Shown here one piece after another: positions 9,588-18,927 of a DNA stretch of 36,528 nucleotides. The stretch is from Candidatus Bathyarchaeota archaeon (lineage in GTDB: Archaea; Thermoproteota; Bathyarchaeia; TCS64; B23). The first letter of the stretch is position 1. The number at the start of each line of letters is the position of its first letter. A program made the position numbers and the translations under genes. Below the pieces are notes generated by a model, which worked only from the letters and a program-made list of their open reading frames with translations, had not been told where the DNA came from and searched no databases. The DNA lies in assembly GCA_029259285.1 (NCBI GenBank), contig JAPDJB010000052.1, positions 1 through 36,528 of the forward strand, in the 5' to 3' direction.

Positions 9588-12500
9588 TTAAGAGTATCGT
9601 AGAATCCTATTCGAGAATTTATATTCTCCAACCCAGAGGAAGTGGCCGTCGAACCAGACGGCTCCAGGCCAGAAGAGGCCTCTCCTGGTATAGCTTGGTG
9701 GGAGGTCGGGTTCAAAGCTGTCCTGCCCTAACACCACATCCGGCTCCTCATCCCCCCTCTCAGGCAGCTTCTCCCATATCAGCACCCTGAAGACGGTGTC
9801 GGCTACGAAGAGCCTGTGATCATCGATGAAGACGTCTTCGGGGAGGTTGAAGTGGTATTGGAGCTCCATCATCTTGGCTTCCTCATCCATCAGGGAGTCG
9901 ACGTCTATGAGGAGGACTCTGCTTCCGCAGATGGCTGCGAGCCTCTCACCGTTGCTGTGGATGCTTCTGAACTCCTCTTCGAGGGTCAGCGTCTTTACAG
10001 GCTTCGAGTCTGGGGTGAAGGGCTGCCTGAAGATGTAGAGCGCTCCCCCCGCTATGAGATAGGCATAGTTGTCGTCGAGGGCTATGTCTCTCGCCTCGGA
10101 TAGGTCTATTCCGGCTAACTCCCTTGTGATGAGGGTTTCAGGCTTCTCTCCCCTCGTTATGTTTCTCCAGATGGCGAGTCCTCCCCCCTCTCCCCCTCTG
10201 CCGACGACGTATAGCTTATCCCCATATAGGTCTCCACCGGTGGGCTCGAAGGAGAGTTCATAGATGATGTCTGGCTTAGCTCCACTCTCATCCGGCATCC
10301 TCCTCCACACCATCACCCTCCCGTTATATCCAGCGAGGAGGATGAGGCTATGTCCATCGCTGATGGGCTTCCCGCCGTCGGTGAAGTAGTAGGTGTCGGT
10401 GAAGGGGTTCTTCATCACATCATCCGATCCTATGGCGAAGTCCGGCTCCCTATCCTCAGGTCTGCCAAAGTATCCGACAATTCTGCCTCCATTGTAGAGG
10501 GAGATGTAGGTGACCTGTAGGGTTCCATTATCGACGTAGACGGCTCCAGAGCCATCTCCATCCTCGAGGAATAGGTCTCTGAAGAAGGTGGCGCCTCTCC
10601 CCTCCAGCTCATAGAGGTCGAGGTCCCCCCTCAGGGATTTGAAGTTCTCTATGTAGAGGGGCTGGTTGTTGGCTATGGCGAAGAGATCTTCGCCTATGAC
10701 CTCCGAGCACCATAGGACCTTTCCTCCGATGTAGGCGTCGTAGGGTTCATCCCCCCTCTCGGGTATGCCCAGCCATAGGAAGTTTCCACCCCTCAGAGCC
10801 ATCTTTGCGTTGTGATCCCCTATTAGGAGGTAGGTCTCCCCGTCGCTCTCTATGTTCCTCGGAGTCCCGAAGTCATCGACGGAGAGGATGAGGTCTGGGG
10901 GCTGATTATTCTCCGTGGGGAAGCTGTTCCAGATGAGGATGCTTCTACCCATGGTGCTCGCCACTATCAATCGCTTACCATCGGTCCAGACGTCCCATGG
11001 CCAGGCGATGGAGCCGGCCCTCCACTCATCGAAGCTGTCCTGCCCCAGAACCATATCGGCTGGCGTCCCGTTTCGCTCTGGGAACCGATTCCAGATGAGA
11101 ACCCTGTTATTGTAGGTGTCGGCGACGATGATGTGCTCCCCATCGGTGGCGACGCTGACGGGCCACCTCAACCTACTCATCGAGGTTCCAGGGGCGTTGG
11201 CCTCGAAGTTTGGCTGACCCAATACGACGTCTGGAGGCTCGTTCCCCGTCGGTAGATGATTCCAGATGAGTATTCGGTTGTTCCTCGTATCAGCCAGGAG
11301 TAGATGCCTACCATCGCTCGCTATATCCATGGGATGATTGAAGCAGAGGGGGCCTCCGGAGTAGTTGAAGTTGAACCAGCTTAGGACTATGTCAGCCTCC
11401 TGACCGGTCTCGAAGACTCCGTCTCCAAGTCTCTCAGCCGCCTTATACTTTGAGCCTGTGAAGATGATGTTGACTCTCCCCTCTCCCTTCGGCGGCTTCT
11501 CCTCCTCTAAGGGCTTCTCAGATTCCTCGATGGGAGGCGGTGGGAGGTCTGAGATGTATATGAGGCCCTCGACATGCTTCCCCTTCAACTCTATGGGTTT
11601 GCCCTCCACGTCGAAGATGTTCATCTCCCCGATTCTCTCCAGAGCCTCATCGGGGATGGCGGCGTCTTTCACAACGTAGGTGACGCCATACTTCCCAGTG
11701 AATTTGAGACATCCCTCATCCATCCTCTCAACCTCATCATAGTAGCTGAGGGTGTGTATCAGCGTCTTCAGGGCGTTGTATCCCTCACCCTCCATCGCCT
11801 CCTCTCCTGGGCAGAGTATGATCCTCTCCGCACCCGATCCCAGGGCCTCGACGATGCCCCAGACGGCGCTCTCAGCCTCAACGTAGTGGGTGCCGAGGGT
11901 CTCCAGCATGAACTCGGTCTCCGTTATCCATATCGGCTTTTCGACGCCGTGGGATGATAGGAACCTCTTGAACTCTTCGAGGTTGTAGAGCCAGTGTATG
12001 TTGGCTATGTCGAAGTATTCTGCGCCTCCGAGTTCGAAGACCTTTGAATAAAACTCCTTACACTCTTTGCCTATCGTCATGTCGGCGATGCCTGCGTTGA
12101 GTATCTTCGCCTCTGGATCAGCCTCCCTTATCGCCTCTGCGGTGACTCTAAGTATCTCGAAGTATTCCTCAGCCGTCCCGTCGAAGAATCCGAAGACCTC
12201 CCCATGCTCTCCCCAGGGCCTTGGAACAACCTCATTCATCACCTCCCAATACTTCACCGGCTGAGTCAGCCCAGGCATGTCATCTACGCCGTCTCCGTCG
12301 TAACGCTCTACGAGGGCCTTGACGAACTCCCTGTAGGCTTCGAGGTTGTGTGGAGCCTTCTCCCCGTATTTCCCATATCCCTCAACCTGATCCCACTCTG
12401 CGTAGGGGAAGATCATTCCAATCGGTATCCTGCCATTCTCACCGCACCATCTCACCCAGCCGTCGGGTTCACTCCAGTCGTATTCCCCCCTCTCCCTCTC

Positions 12501-15278
12501 GACGACGCCCCATCTGAAGGGGGTGTCCCCAGGCCCTGCAGGCCTATCCCAGACGGCTCCCAGCTCCAGCGTCCTTGGATCCTTCATCAGGTATTGCTGT
12601 AGGATTCCGAATCGTGAGTTCTCAAGCCTATAACCCTCCAACGGCTTCAGGGGCGCTCCAACTTTACCCTCCTCTTCCTTGGGCTTCCCCTCCTTCTTCT
12701 CCCCTGGAGGTGGTAGGGCTATCCCCGCCGGAGCCTTCTTAACCCTCTCAGCTATACGGCTGCTCACAGTGATGTAGATGGGCTCTTCTGAGACCTCAAC
12801 CTCGGAGGTGTCCCTCTCCTCCACCTCGCCGTATATGTGGATGACGTAGATGGTGCCTGAGAGCTCCTCTGGTAGGGTTGCAGGGCTCCAGACGACGTAG
12901 ATAGTCTCTCCGCCTACGTCGAATCTGTATAGGCCCTCGCTAAGCCTCTCGACGGAGTTGAAGTCTCCGAGGATGTAGGCCATCACGACGCCTGGGTCGT
13001 GGTCGAAGAAGAGAACCTCAGCCCCCTCGGCGAAGGCCCTTATGGCCGCCTTGACGAAGGCTATGTCATCTTCCCTCGTCATATCAGGCTTCGGGCCGAC
13101 CTCCGTCACCCAGATGGGCTTCTCAAGGCCATACTCCTTTAGGAGGGCCTTCAACTCGCCGACGTTGAAGTCATCCATCTCGTCGCCGTAGCTGTGGACC
13201 GCTGCGATGTCGAAGTATTCTCCGCCTCCAAGCTCCAAGACCTCCCTCAGGAACTCCTCGGCCCCCTTCCCCTGGAGGGTTGCGAGGCCTCCGATGATGA
13301 CCACAGCCTCTGGATCAGCTTCCTTTACAGCCTCATAGGTGGCCTTTAGAAGCTCATAGTAGTCTGAGCCGCCTCCCTGGAAGAAGCATTTAATCCTACC
13401 ATCCTCCTCAACCGACTGAGACTCAGGCTCATTTAGGACTTCCCAATACTTGATGGGCCTCTCCAATCCAGGCATATCATCTATGCCGTCTCCATCATAT
13501 CGCTCAACGAGGCCTCTGACAAACGCCTTATAGGCCTCCATGTCATGGGGCTTGAACCTCGTTGAGGGGAGGACCTCTGCGAAGGGGCCGTCGCCTGTAG
13601 CCATTCCATATCCCTCCACCCCCTTATAGGCCTCCTCATCCCACTCGGCGTAGGGCCAGATGGTGGCCACCACCTCGGCCCCCTTCTCCAAAGCCCTCCG
13701 CACCCCCTCGTCGACGGTGGAGAAGTCATATTCACCTCGCCTTGGTTCGATGAAGAGGCGGTTGAAGGGGCCTGGATGCGGCTTCATCCAGCCGTATCCG
13801 ACGACGTAGGCATACTCGTCATGCTTATGCCCCCAGCAGCCGAAGTGGATGGCCCAGGCCCCCTCAACCCCCTTCTCCGCAGCCCCTGCGGCGACCTTTC
13901 CAGCTGGGGCGATCTCCCCCAGCCTCGACTGGAGCTCTTCCAGCTCCTCGGGGCTTCCCACGACGAGGTAGTATGGCCCCTCCTCTGGGCGGAGCTCCTC
14001 CACCCTCACCATCTCGGCTTCTCCAAGCATGGTGACCTTCAAGGCCTCGCCGCTCAGGGTCTTGGGGGCCTCACCCCAGAGGAGGTAGATGGTGAGGTCC
14101 CCAGCTCTGAACCTATAGGTTTGGGGGTCGAGTCTCTCGGCTTCGTCGAAGTTTCCCAGGAGTATCACCATCGTCTTCACGGCGTAGTAGGAGGGCTTGA
14201 GGCTTCCATCGAAGTCTATGAGGCTCCCCACGATCAGGTCTTCAGGCATTCCTGGCTCAGCCTTATAGGCTGTGAGGAAGATCCTCTCAACCCCCTCGGC
14301 GAAGACCTTAGCGGCCTCCACGTAGAGCTCCGCCTTCTCGGCTGAGAATTCGGTGACCCAGATGGGTTTACCTTTTATGTATTCGCCGAAGCTCTCCCTG
14401 AGGAGGGGTATGGACTCGGCGAGCATCTTTGAGAGGGCGTGGAAGTTGAGGATGTCGATATACTCGGCTCCACCGAGTTCGAAGACTCTCCCCCAGAACT
14501 TGTAGAAGGGGTCATCAGGGGGTGGGAGGGGGATCATCCCCCCATTTAGAACCTTAGCCTCCGGATCGGCCTCCTTAACGGCCTCATAGGTGGCCTTGAG
14601 AATTTCGAAGTAATCTTCGGCGTCGCCCATGAAGAAGGCCTTCGCCTTATCACGCATCTTCGCCTTGACGCCCGTCGAGGGCTCGTTTAGGACTTCCCAA
14701 TACTTGATGGGCCTCTCCAATCCAGGCATATCGTCGACTCCATCTCCATCATAGCGCTCGACGAGAGTCCTGATGAATCTCTTGTAGGCTTCCATGTCAT
14801 AGGGCTTATAGCGGCTTCTCGGGAGCTCTGGGAAATCCTCCATGACGAATCTCTCTACGTCTCCCCATCTCTCCTGATCCCAGTTGGCATAGGGCCAGAT
14901 GGTGGCGAGGATGTTGAGATCCATTTCCTGAGCCCTCTTCACCACCTCATCGGCCTCTGAGAAGTCGTATCTCCCCTCTTCAGGCTCGATGTGGCCCCAG
15001 ATGAAGGGGCCTGGATGGGGGCGAACCCATCCAAGATTTAGGTCTTCGAGGGCCTCCTCGTCGAAGCAGACGAAGCCGAATCTATCTCCTCCAATCCCCT
15101 TAGGCTTCTCCTCGACGATGGGCTTCTCCCCCGCCTTGCTTGGCTTCTCCGCGGGCTTCTCCTCTATCTCCCCTGTTGGAGGCCTGATGATATTTTTCGT
15201 GTAGAGGATGAGCAGGGTGGAGGCGATGAGAACTGCGATGAGGATGAGGACGGCGACCCTATGGATGGCGCCTCTCAT
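9588..15278 (-). CDS. 1896-aa anchored extracellular protein: three tandem glycoside-hydrolase-like (TIM-barrel) modules plus C-terminal NHL-type beta-propeller
   Basis: Signal anchor (VAVLILIAVLIASTLLILYT), three copies of ...ERYDGDGxDDMPGLxxPxKYWEVxNE... with later PIWxTE, P/E/K-rich linkers, then NHL-like repeats (DGEHIIVADTYNNRVLIWNRFPERNGTPADMVLGQDSF). Confidence 0.85.
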   Translation of the reverse strand: MRGAIHRVAVLILIAVLIASTLLILYTKNIIRPPTGEIEEKPAEKPSKAGEKPIVEEKPKGIGGDRFGFVCFDEEALEDLNLGWVRPHPGPFIWGHIEPEEGRYDFSEADEVVKRAQEMDLNILATIWPYANWDQERWGDVERFVMEDFPELPRSRYKPYDMEAYKRFIRTLVERYDGDGVDDMPGLERPIKYWEVLNEPSTGVKAKMRDKAKAFFMGDAEDYFEILKATYEAVKEADPEAKVLNGGMIPLPPPDDPFYKFWGRVFELGGAEYIDILNFHALSKMLAESIPLLRESFGEYIKGKPIWVTEFSAEKAELYVEAAKVFAEGVERIFLTAYKAEPGMPEDLIVGSLIDFDGSLKPSYYAVKTMVILLGNFDEAERLDPQTYRFRAGDLTIYLLWGEAPKTLSGEALKVTMLGEAEMVRVEELRPEEGPYYLVVGSPEELEELQSRLGEIAPAGKVAAGAAEKGVEGAWAIHFGCWGHKHDEYAYVVGYGWMKPHPGPFNRLFIEPRRGEYDFSTVDEGVRRALEKGAEVVATIWPYAEWDEEAYKGVEGYGMATGDGPFAEVLPSTRFKPHDMEAYKAFVRGLVERYDGDGIDDMPGLERPIKYWEVLNEPESQSVEEDGRIKCFFQGGGSDYYELLKATYEAVKEADPEAVVIIGGLATLQGKGAEEFLREVLELGGGEYFDIAAVHSYGDEMDDFNVGELKALLKEYGLEKPIWVTEVGPKPDMTREDDIAFVKAAIRAFAEGAEVLFFDHDPGVVMAYILGDFNSVERLSEGLYRFDVGGETIYVVWSPATLPEELSGTIYVIHIYGEVEERDTSEVEVSEEPIYITVSSRIAERVKKAPAGIALPPPGEKKEGKPKEEEGKVGAPLKPLEGYRLENSRFGILQQYLMKDPRTLELGAVWDRPAGPGDTPFRWGVVERERGEYDWSEPDGWVRWCGENGRIPIGMIFPYAEWDQVEGYGKYGEKAPHNLEAYREFVKALVERYDGDGVDDMPGLTQPVKYWEVMNEVVPRPWGEHGEVFGFFDGTAEEYFEILRVTAEAIREADPEAKILNAGIADMTIGKECKEFYSKVFELGGAEYFDIANIHWLYNLEEFKRFLSSHGVEKPIWITETEFMLETLGTHYVEAESAVWGIVEALGSGAERIILCPGEEAMEGEGYNALKTLIHTLSYYDEVERMDEGCLKFTGKYGVTYVVKDAAIPDEALERIGEMNIFDVEGKPIELKGKHVEGLIYISDLPPPPIEESEKPLEEEKPPKGEGRVNIIFTGSKYKAAERLGDGVFETGQEADIVLSWFNFNYSGGPLCFNHPMDIASDGRHLLLADTRNNRILIWNHLPTGNEPPDVVLGQPNFEANAPGTSMSRLRWPVSVATDGEHIIVADTYNNRVLIWNRFPERNGTPADMVLGQDSFDEWRAGSIAWPWDVWTDGKRLIVASTMGRSILIWNSFPTENNQPPDLILSVDDFGTPRNIESDGETYLLIGDHNAKMALRGGNFLWLGIPERGDEPYDAYIGGKVLWCSEVIGEDLFAIANNQPLYIENFKSLRGDLDLYELEGRGATFFRDLFLEDGDGSGAVYVDNGTLQVTYISLYNGGRIVGYFGRPEDREPDFAIGSDDVMKNPFTDTYYFTDGGKPISDGHSLILLAGYNGRVMVWRRMPDESGAKPDIIYELSFEPTGGDLYGDKLYVVGRGGEGGGLAIWRNITRGEKPETLITRELAGIDLSEARDIALDDNYAYLIAGGALYIFRQPFTPDSKPVKTLTLEEEFRSIHSNGERLAAICGSRVLLIDVDSLMDEEAKMMELQYHFNLPEDVFIDDHRLFVADTVFRVLIWEKLPERGDEEPDVVLGQDSFEPDLPPSYTRRGLFWPGAVWFDGHFLWVGEYKFSNRILRYS
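11540..15090 (-). repeat. Three-fold tandem duplication of a GH-like module within the giant ORF (approximate modules 15090-13900, 13870-12740, 12625-11540)
   Basis: By-eye alignment of WVRPHPGPFIWGHIEPEEGRYDF / WMKPHPGPFNRLFIEPRRGEYDF / WDRPAGPGDTPFRWGVVERERGEYDW and the downstream KYWEV.NE and PIW.TE blocks; modules 1 and 2 also share tttaggacttcccaatacttgatgggcctctccaatccaggcatatc at DNA level (near 13432 and near 14686). Confidence 0.85.
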
Positions 15279-15318
15279 CTCCTCCTCTAAGCTTCACCCA
15301 TCATTATGAGCCTTTTGC

Positions 15319-16302
15319 TCACCACCACTTCATGCTTAGTGCATACTTCGATGTATCCTCATCCTCAAGGGGTTTACGGAAGATGAAGAGGTGTTCATGG
15401 CTTATCAATAGGAAGTCCGTCCAGCGTCTCCGGCCTTTAGGCCGCTCGACCCAGCATTCCTCCGCAGCCTTAACCAGCCCCATCCACTTCTCCCTGCTCC
15501 GCTTCATACGCCACTGACATTTGATGACATTCTCCCTGAGGATGAAGCCTGCGTCGAGGAATTGCTGCATAACCCTGAAGGCTATGGGGACGTAATGCCT
15601 ATGCCTCCTGGTGTCGCCGATGAGGATGGCGCAGAATCTTCCAGGCTTCAACACCCTATAGCTCTCAGCCGCTATCCTCCTCATCGCCTCCAGATACTCC
15701 TCCAGATTCGAGGCCTTTGAGAGGTCTCCACGGCTTCCACCCTTGGAGTAGGGTATTATGTCTATGTAGGGTGGATGGGTGGCTATGAGGTCTATGCACT
15801 CATCCTCTATGAGGTCTAGATTTCTCGCGTCGCCTTGATATACCCTGATCTCAGGCTCCTCCCCGCCCTGGGGGCTGTAGGCGAAGTTCAATCGGTCTAG
15901 GGTGAGCATGAGGGCCTCATAGTTTATGTCAACCCCTATGGCGTTTCTACCGAGGAGCTTACACTCTATGAGGGTGGTTCCACCCCCACACATCTGATCC
16001 AGCACCCATTCACCTAGCCTACTGTATCTGATGAGGAGATTCCTAACCAACTGTGGAGGCCAATTCCCACGGTAATCGCCCCTATGAGTAGCCCATCTAC
16101 CCCTAGTGGGGAAGGACCACACCGTCGTGGTTTCAAGGGAGAAATCCCTAGGCTGGTATTCATCGATCTCATGGCTCGATCCGATTTTGATCATAGAATC
16201 CTCGATCGAGATTGAACCATGATTCTTTACGAATTCATGGTATTCCTCTTTTGTTATAAGCCTCATGGAGATGTAGCTCGATCCCTTATTATCAGACATC
16301 AA
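15319..16302 (-). CDS. DNA (N4-cytosine/N6-adenine type) methyltransferase, solitary
   Basis: WATHRGDYRGNWPPQLVRNLLIRYS..GEWVLDQMCGGGTTLIECKLLGRNAIGVDIN (SAM-binding motif I region) and ATHPPYIDIIPYS (motif IV-like HPPY). Confidence 0.82.
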   Translation of the reverse strand: MMSDNKGSSYISMRLITKEEYHEFVKNHGSISIEDSMIKIGSSHEIDEYQPRDFSLETTTVWSFPTRGRWATHRGDYRGNWPPQLVRNLLIRYSRLGEWVLDQMCGGGTTLIECKLLGRNAIGVDINYEALMLTLDRLNFAYSPQGGEEPEIRVYQGDARNLDLIEDECIDLIATHPPYIDIIPYSKGGSRGDLSKASNLEEYLEAMRRIAAESYRVLKPGRFCAILIGDTRRHRHYVPIAFRVMQQFLDAGFILRENVIKCQWRMKRSREKWMGLVKAAEECWVERPKGRRRWTDFLLISHEHLFIFRKPLEDEDTSKYALSMKWW

Positions 16303-16308
16303 TATGCA

Positions 16309-17949
16309 CTATGATTTATGATCTTTAAATCTATCCTCGAGAAATTCCCTCAATCTCCTCAGCGATGCTTCTCCATAAGGGTTAGAGACCTCTAAAACCC
16401 AAATCCTCTTTCCAAGGCTGTCGCAGATCTCCCTGCAGCATCTCTCGATGAGGATGTCGAGGTCTGTAGACCCCCTGTAGAGGATGACGCTCTCATAGGG
16501 TTTCTCCTCCATGTATCTCGCCGTCTCCTCAGCCGTCCACCTCATCATCTCTGGGTCTAGAGGCTCTGCGACCTCGATCTGGGAGAGGGGGTAGGTCTCC
16601 GACAGCTCTGGGGGGACGACGCCGAAGGGTGGGGCATAGAAGCATATATGGAGCTCCTCAAAGCCCATCAGATGTTCTCTAAGCCTCCTATAGTCGCTGG
16701 ATCGTATGTAGGGTCTCTCCCTTGGAGCTGGGGCTAAGAGTAGTATTGAAGCCCTCCTCGGTGGGTTATAATTTATGGTCATCCTCCTCCTATGCCTCAT
16801 GATCTCAGGTCTGGAGAGGTCGTAGTGGTCGAAGTAGAAGAGTCCCCTCAACTTATGCGTTGGACTCCACCGCTCCAGGGCTTCACGGTATTCGGTCAGC
16901 CTCCTAAAGGCTGAGGTCAGGGCTGGATGACCCCTACTCCTCGCCTCGAGGAGCTCCCATAGCCCTCCCTCCGAGATGGCCTGTTTCACGGTTTCAACCT
17001 CAGCCATACAGACGTAGAGGTTGTGCTCCGCCAGCAGCCTCTCCCGCTCAAACTTCAGCATCTCCCTCAACTCATCGGCATCATATCGACGACATATTGG
17101 ACAGGGGCAGGGTAGATACCTCAACTCATCGAGCTTCATCGTCCCCCTCGGCGTCAGGTATCGATCTTCTCTCGCGTAGAGGGCGTAGGCGGCTGAGTCG
17201 AATATGTCGCAGCCCATGGCTACGGCGAGGGCGAAGATCATCGGATGTCCAGCTCCGAAGAGGTGGAGGGGTCTGTTCACCGGTAGGTTCAGCTTCGCCG
17301 TCATCACCATGTCCACGAGGGTTGAGAAGAGATATTGCTCCATCACCTTCGTCGGGCTGCCGAGGGCGTAGATGTCGTAGGGGAGCTGACTCATGCTCTT
17401 GGCTGACCACTCAACGAGGTCTAGGTGATTTCCCCCCTGGACGGGGCCAACCCATAGGGCGTCGCTCTCAGCGATAAGGGGAAGCGCATCTTCCGCTCTC
17501 CTCAGGGTCTCCCTCACCGTCCATTCAGCCCTCTTCCTGGAGGTCTCCCAGCCGGTTGGGATGTCGAGTATCACAGCTATATCAGACCCTATACGCTTCT
17601 GGAACTCGACGATCTCGAGGGGGTCAGCCTCCACTTCGCCGTATACGAGTATCTGATATCCTCCCGAATCGGTGGCGATGACGCCGTCATAGTCTAGCAG
17701 CCTATGAACCTCCAGGTCTGGCTGGTCGCCGAGCCGTCTCTTTATGATGTAGGCGTTCGTTATGAGGGCCTTACAGTCGAACTCTTCGAGCATCCTCCTC
17801 GGCGGTATCGGCTGGGTTAGGGGGTTGACGACGGGGAGGAAGAGGGGTGTCTCAACTACGCCTCTCCTCGTCTTCAATCTTCCTATCCTGCCGAGGATGT
17901 CTCTGTCGACGACCTCAAATGACATCTTCCCCGATGAGATATTCCTCAA
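16309..17949 (-). CDS. tgtA: Archaeal tRNA-guanine(15) transglycosylase (archaeosine pathway) with ArcS-like C-terminal region
   Basis: ATDSGGYQILVYGEVEADPLEIVEFQKRIGSDIAVILDIPT, WVGPVQGGNHLDLVEWSA, zinc-binding YLPCPCPICRRY; C-terminal NPPRRASILLLAPAPRERPYIRSSDYRRLREHL....EVSNPYGEASLRRL. Confidence 0.92.
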   Translation of the reverse strand: MRNISSGKMSFEVVDRDILGRIGRLKTRRGVVETPLFLPVVNPLTQPIPPRRMLEEFDCKALITNAYIIKRRLGDQPDLEVHRLLDYDGVIATDSGGYQILVYGEVEADPLEIVEFQKRIGSDIAVILDIPTGWETSRKRAEWTVRETLRRAEDALPLIAESDALWVGPVQGGNHLDLVEWSAKSMSQLPYDIYALGSPTKVMEQYLFSTLVDMVMTAKLNLPVNRPLHLFGAGHPMIFALAVAMGCDIFDSAAYALYAREDRYLTPRGTMKLDELRYLPCPCPICRRYDADELREMLKFERERLLAEHNLYVCMAEVETVKQAISEGGLWELLEARSRGHPALTSAFRRLTEYREALERWSPTHKLRGLFYFDHYDLSRPEIMRHRRRMTINYNPPRRASILLLAPAPRERPYIRSSDYRRLREHLMGFEELHICFYAPPFGVVPPELSETYPLSQIEVAEPLDPEMMRWTAEETARYMEEKPYESVILYRGSTDLDILIERCCREICDSLGKRIWVLEVSNPYGEASLRRLREFLEDRFKDHKS

Positions 17950-17983
17950 CCTATATTCACTTTATGTCAAAAGAAGGGTGGGT

Positions 17984-18403
17984 TTACTTCATCTCCCTTA
18001 TGAACTCCTCATAGACCCTTCTAACCCTCTCGGCGGCTGGCCCAGTTCCCTCGACTACCCCCGTCTCGTCAACCCTGATCTTATCCATGACGACGATGAC
18101 TCCAGCCTCTGGGAAGAGCCTCACCATGTTTGGAAACACTCTCTCCAGACGCTCGGCTAAGGCCTCAAGGTTGAAGGGGCGCTCCGAGGCGAGTATCCTT
18201 GAGATGGTTGGGCCGTAGATGAAGACCCTGTGGAGGCTCTCCCCCCGCTCACCCTTCACGTCTCCTAGGCAGAGGCTGAGGGTGTTGGTGTCGAAGCCCA
18301 GCAGTTTCCCCTCCAAAACTCTTCCCTTAACATCCTCAACCTGCACAACCCTATTGATGAGGTGTCCCAGCTCCTCGAAGAACCTCCTGCTCGCCACCGC
18401 CAT
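17984..18403 (-). CDS. Archaeal Sm/Lsm-like protein with C-terminal extension
   Basis: LINRVVQVEDVKGRVLEGKLLGFDTNTLSLCLGDVKGERGESLHRVFIYGPTISRILASE (Sm1/Sm2-like) plus alpha/beta extension. Confidence 0.8.
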   Translation of the reverse strand: MAVASRRFFEELGHLINRVVQVEDVKGRVLEGKLLGFDTNTLSLCLGDVKGERGESLHRVFIYGPTISRILASERPFNLEALAERLERVFPNMVRLFPEAGVIVVMDKIRVDETGVVEGTGPAAERVRRVYEEFIREMK

Positions 18404-18450
18404 CTTCGATCCCAGATGAGATTTAGAGGCGAGCTATAAAAAGGGGTTCT

Positions 18451-18684
18451 TTAAATGCTCTCCAATAGGCTCTTAGCCGTCTCAGTGGTGTAGTATTTAC
18501 CGTCGGCGAAGGCTAGCGCCTTCACCAGTTTCAAGTCCCTCAATACGTCGAAGAGGCGTTCCTGCTTAACCCCCGCCTTCCTTAGTTCTCTCCAATCCCT
18601 CGGCTCACAGCAGAAGGATAGTAGCTTTCTGTAATCCTCGTTTTCGAGATATCTTCTCAGCTGGGCGAGTTCCTCTTCATTCAT
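18451..18684 (-). CDS. Small conserved-looking protein, possible winged-helix fold
   Basis: 77-aa ORF in a co-directional cluster; KLLSFCCEPRDWRELRKAGVKQERLFDVLRDLKLVKALAFADGKYYTTETAKSLLESI resembles a wHTH. Confidence 0.6.
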   Translation of the reverse strand: MNEEELAQLRRYLENEDYRKLLSFCCEPRDWRELRKAGVKQERLFDVLRDLKLVKALAFADGKYYTTETAKSLLESI

Positions 18685-18702
18685 GTTTTGACACTGAAAC
18701 CT

Positions 18703-18927
18703 TCAGTTTATCTTATGTCTCTTATATTTATTTCGATCTTTACCCCCCTCTCTCCTCTTAAGCTCCTGTATGATGGTGACGGCATCTCTAGGCGTATATG
18801 CCCTCGCTAATGGTATAAGCGCCGTAATTTTCATTCTTTTTCCACAATGGGGACATGTTCTGGTCTTGTACCTCGTGTTGGCTAATAATAGCCCGCCACA
18901 TTTTGGACATCTAACGATGAGATACAT
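18703..18927 (-). CDS. DUF1922-type zinc-ribbon protein
   Basis: RCPKCGGLLLANTRYKTRTCPHCGKRMKI followed by RAYTPRDAVTIIQELK. Confidence 0.82.
   Translation of the reverse strand: MYLIVRCPKCGGLLLANTRYKTRTCPHCGKRMKITALIPLARAYTPRDAVTIIQELKRREGGKDRNKYKRHKIN

Noticed and set aside
13776-14345. 189-aa plus-strand ORF
   Set aside because: Entirely antisense to GH modules 1/2 of the 1896-aa ORF; no domain features.
17097-17477. ORFs on both strands within tgtA
   Set aside because: Arg/Ser-rich alternate frames overlapping a strongly supported TgtA coding region.
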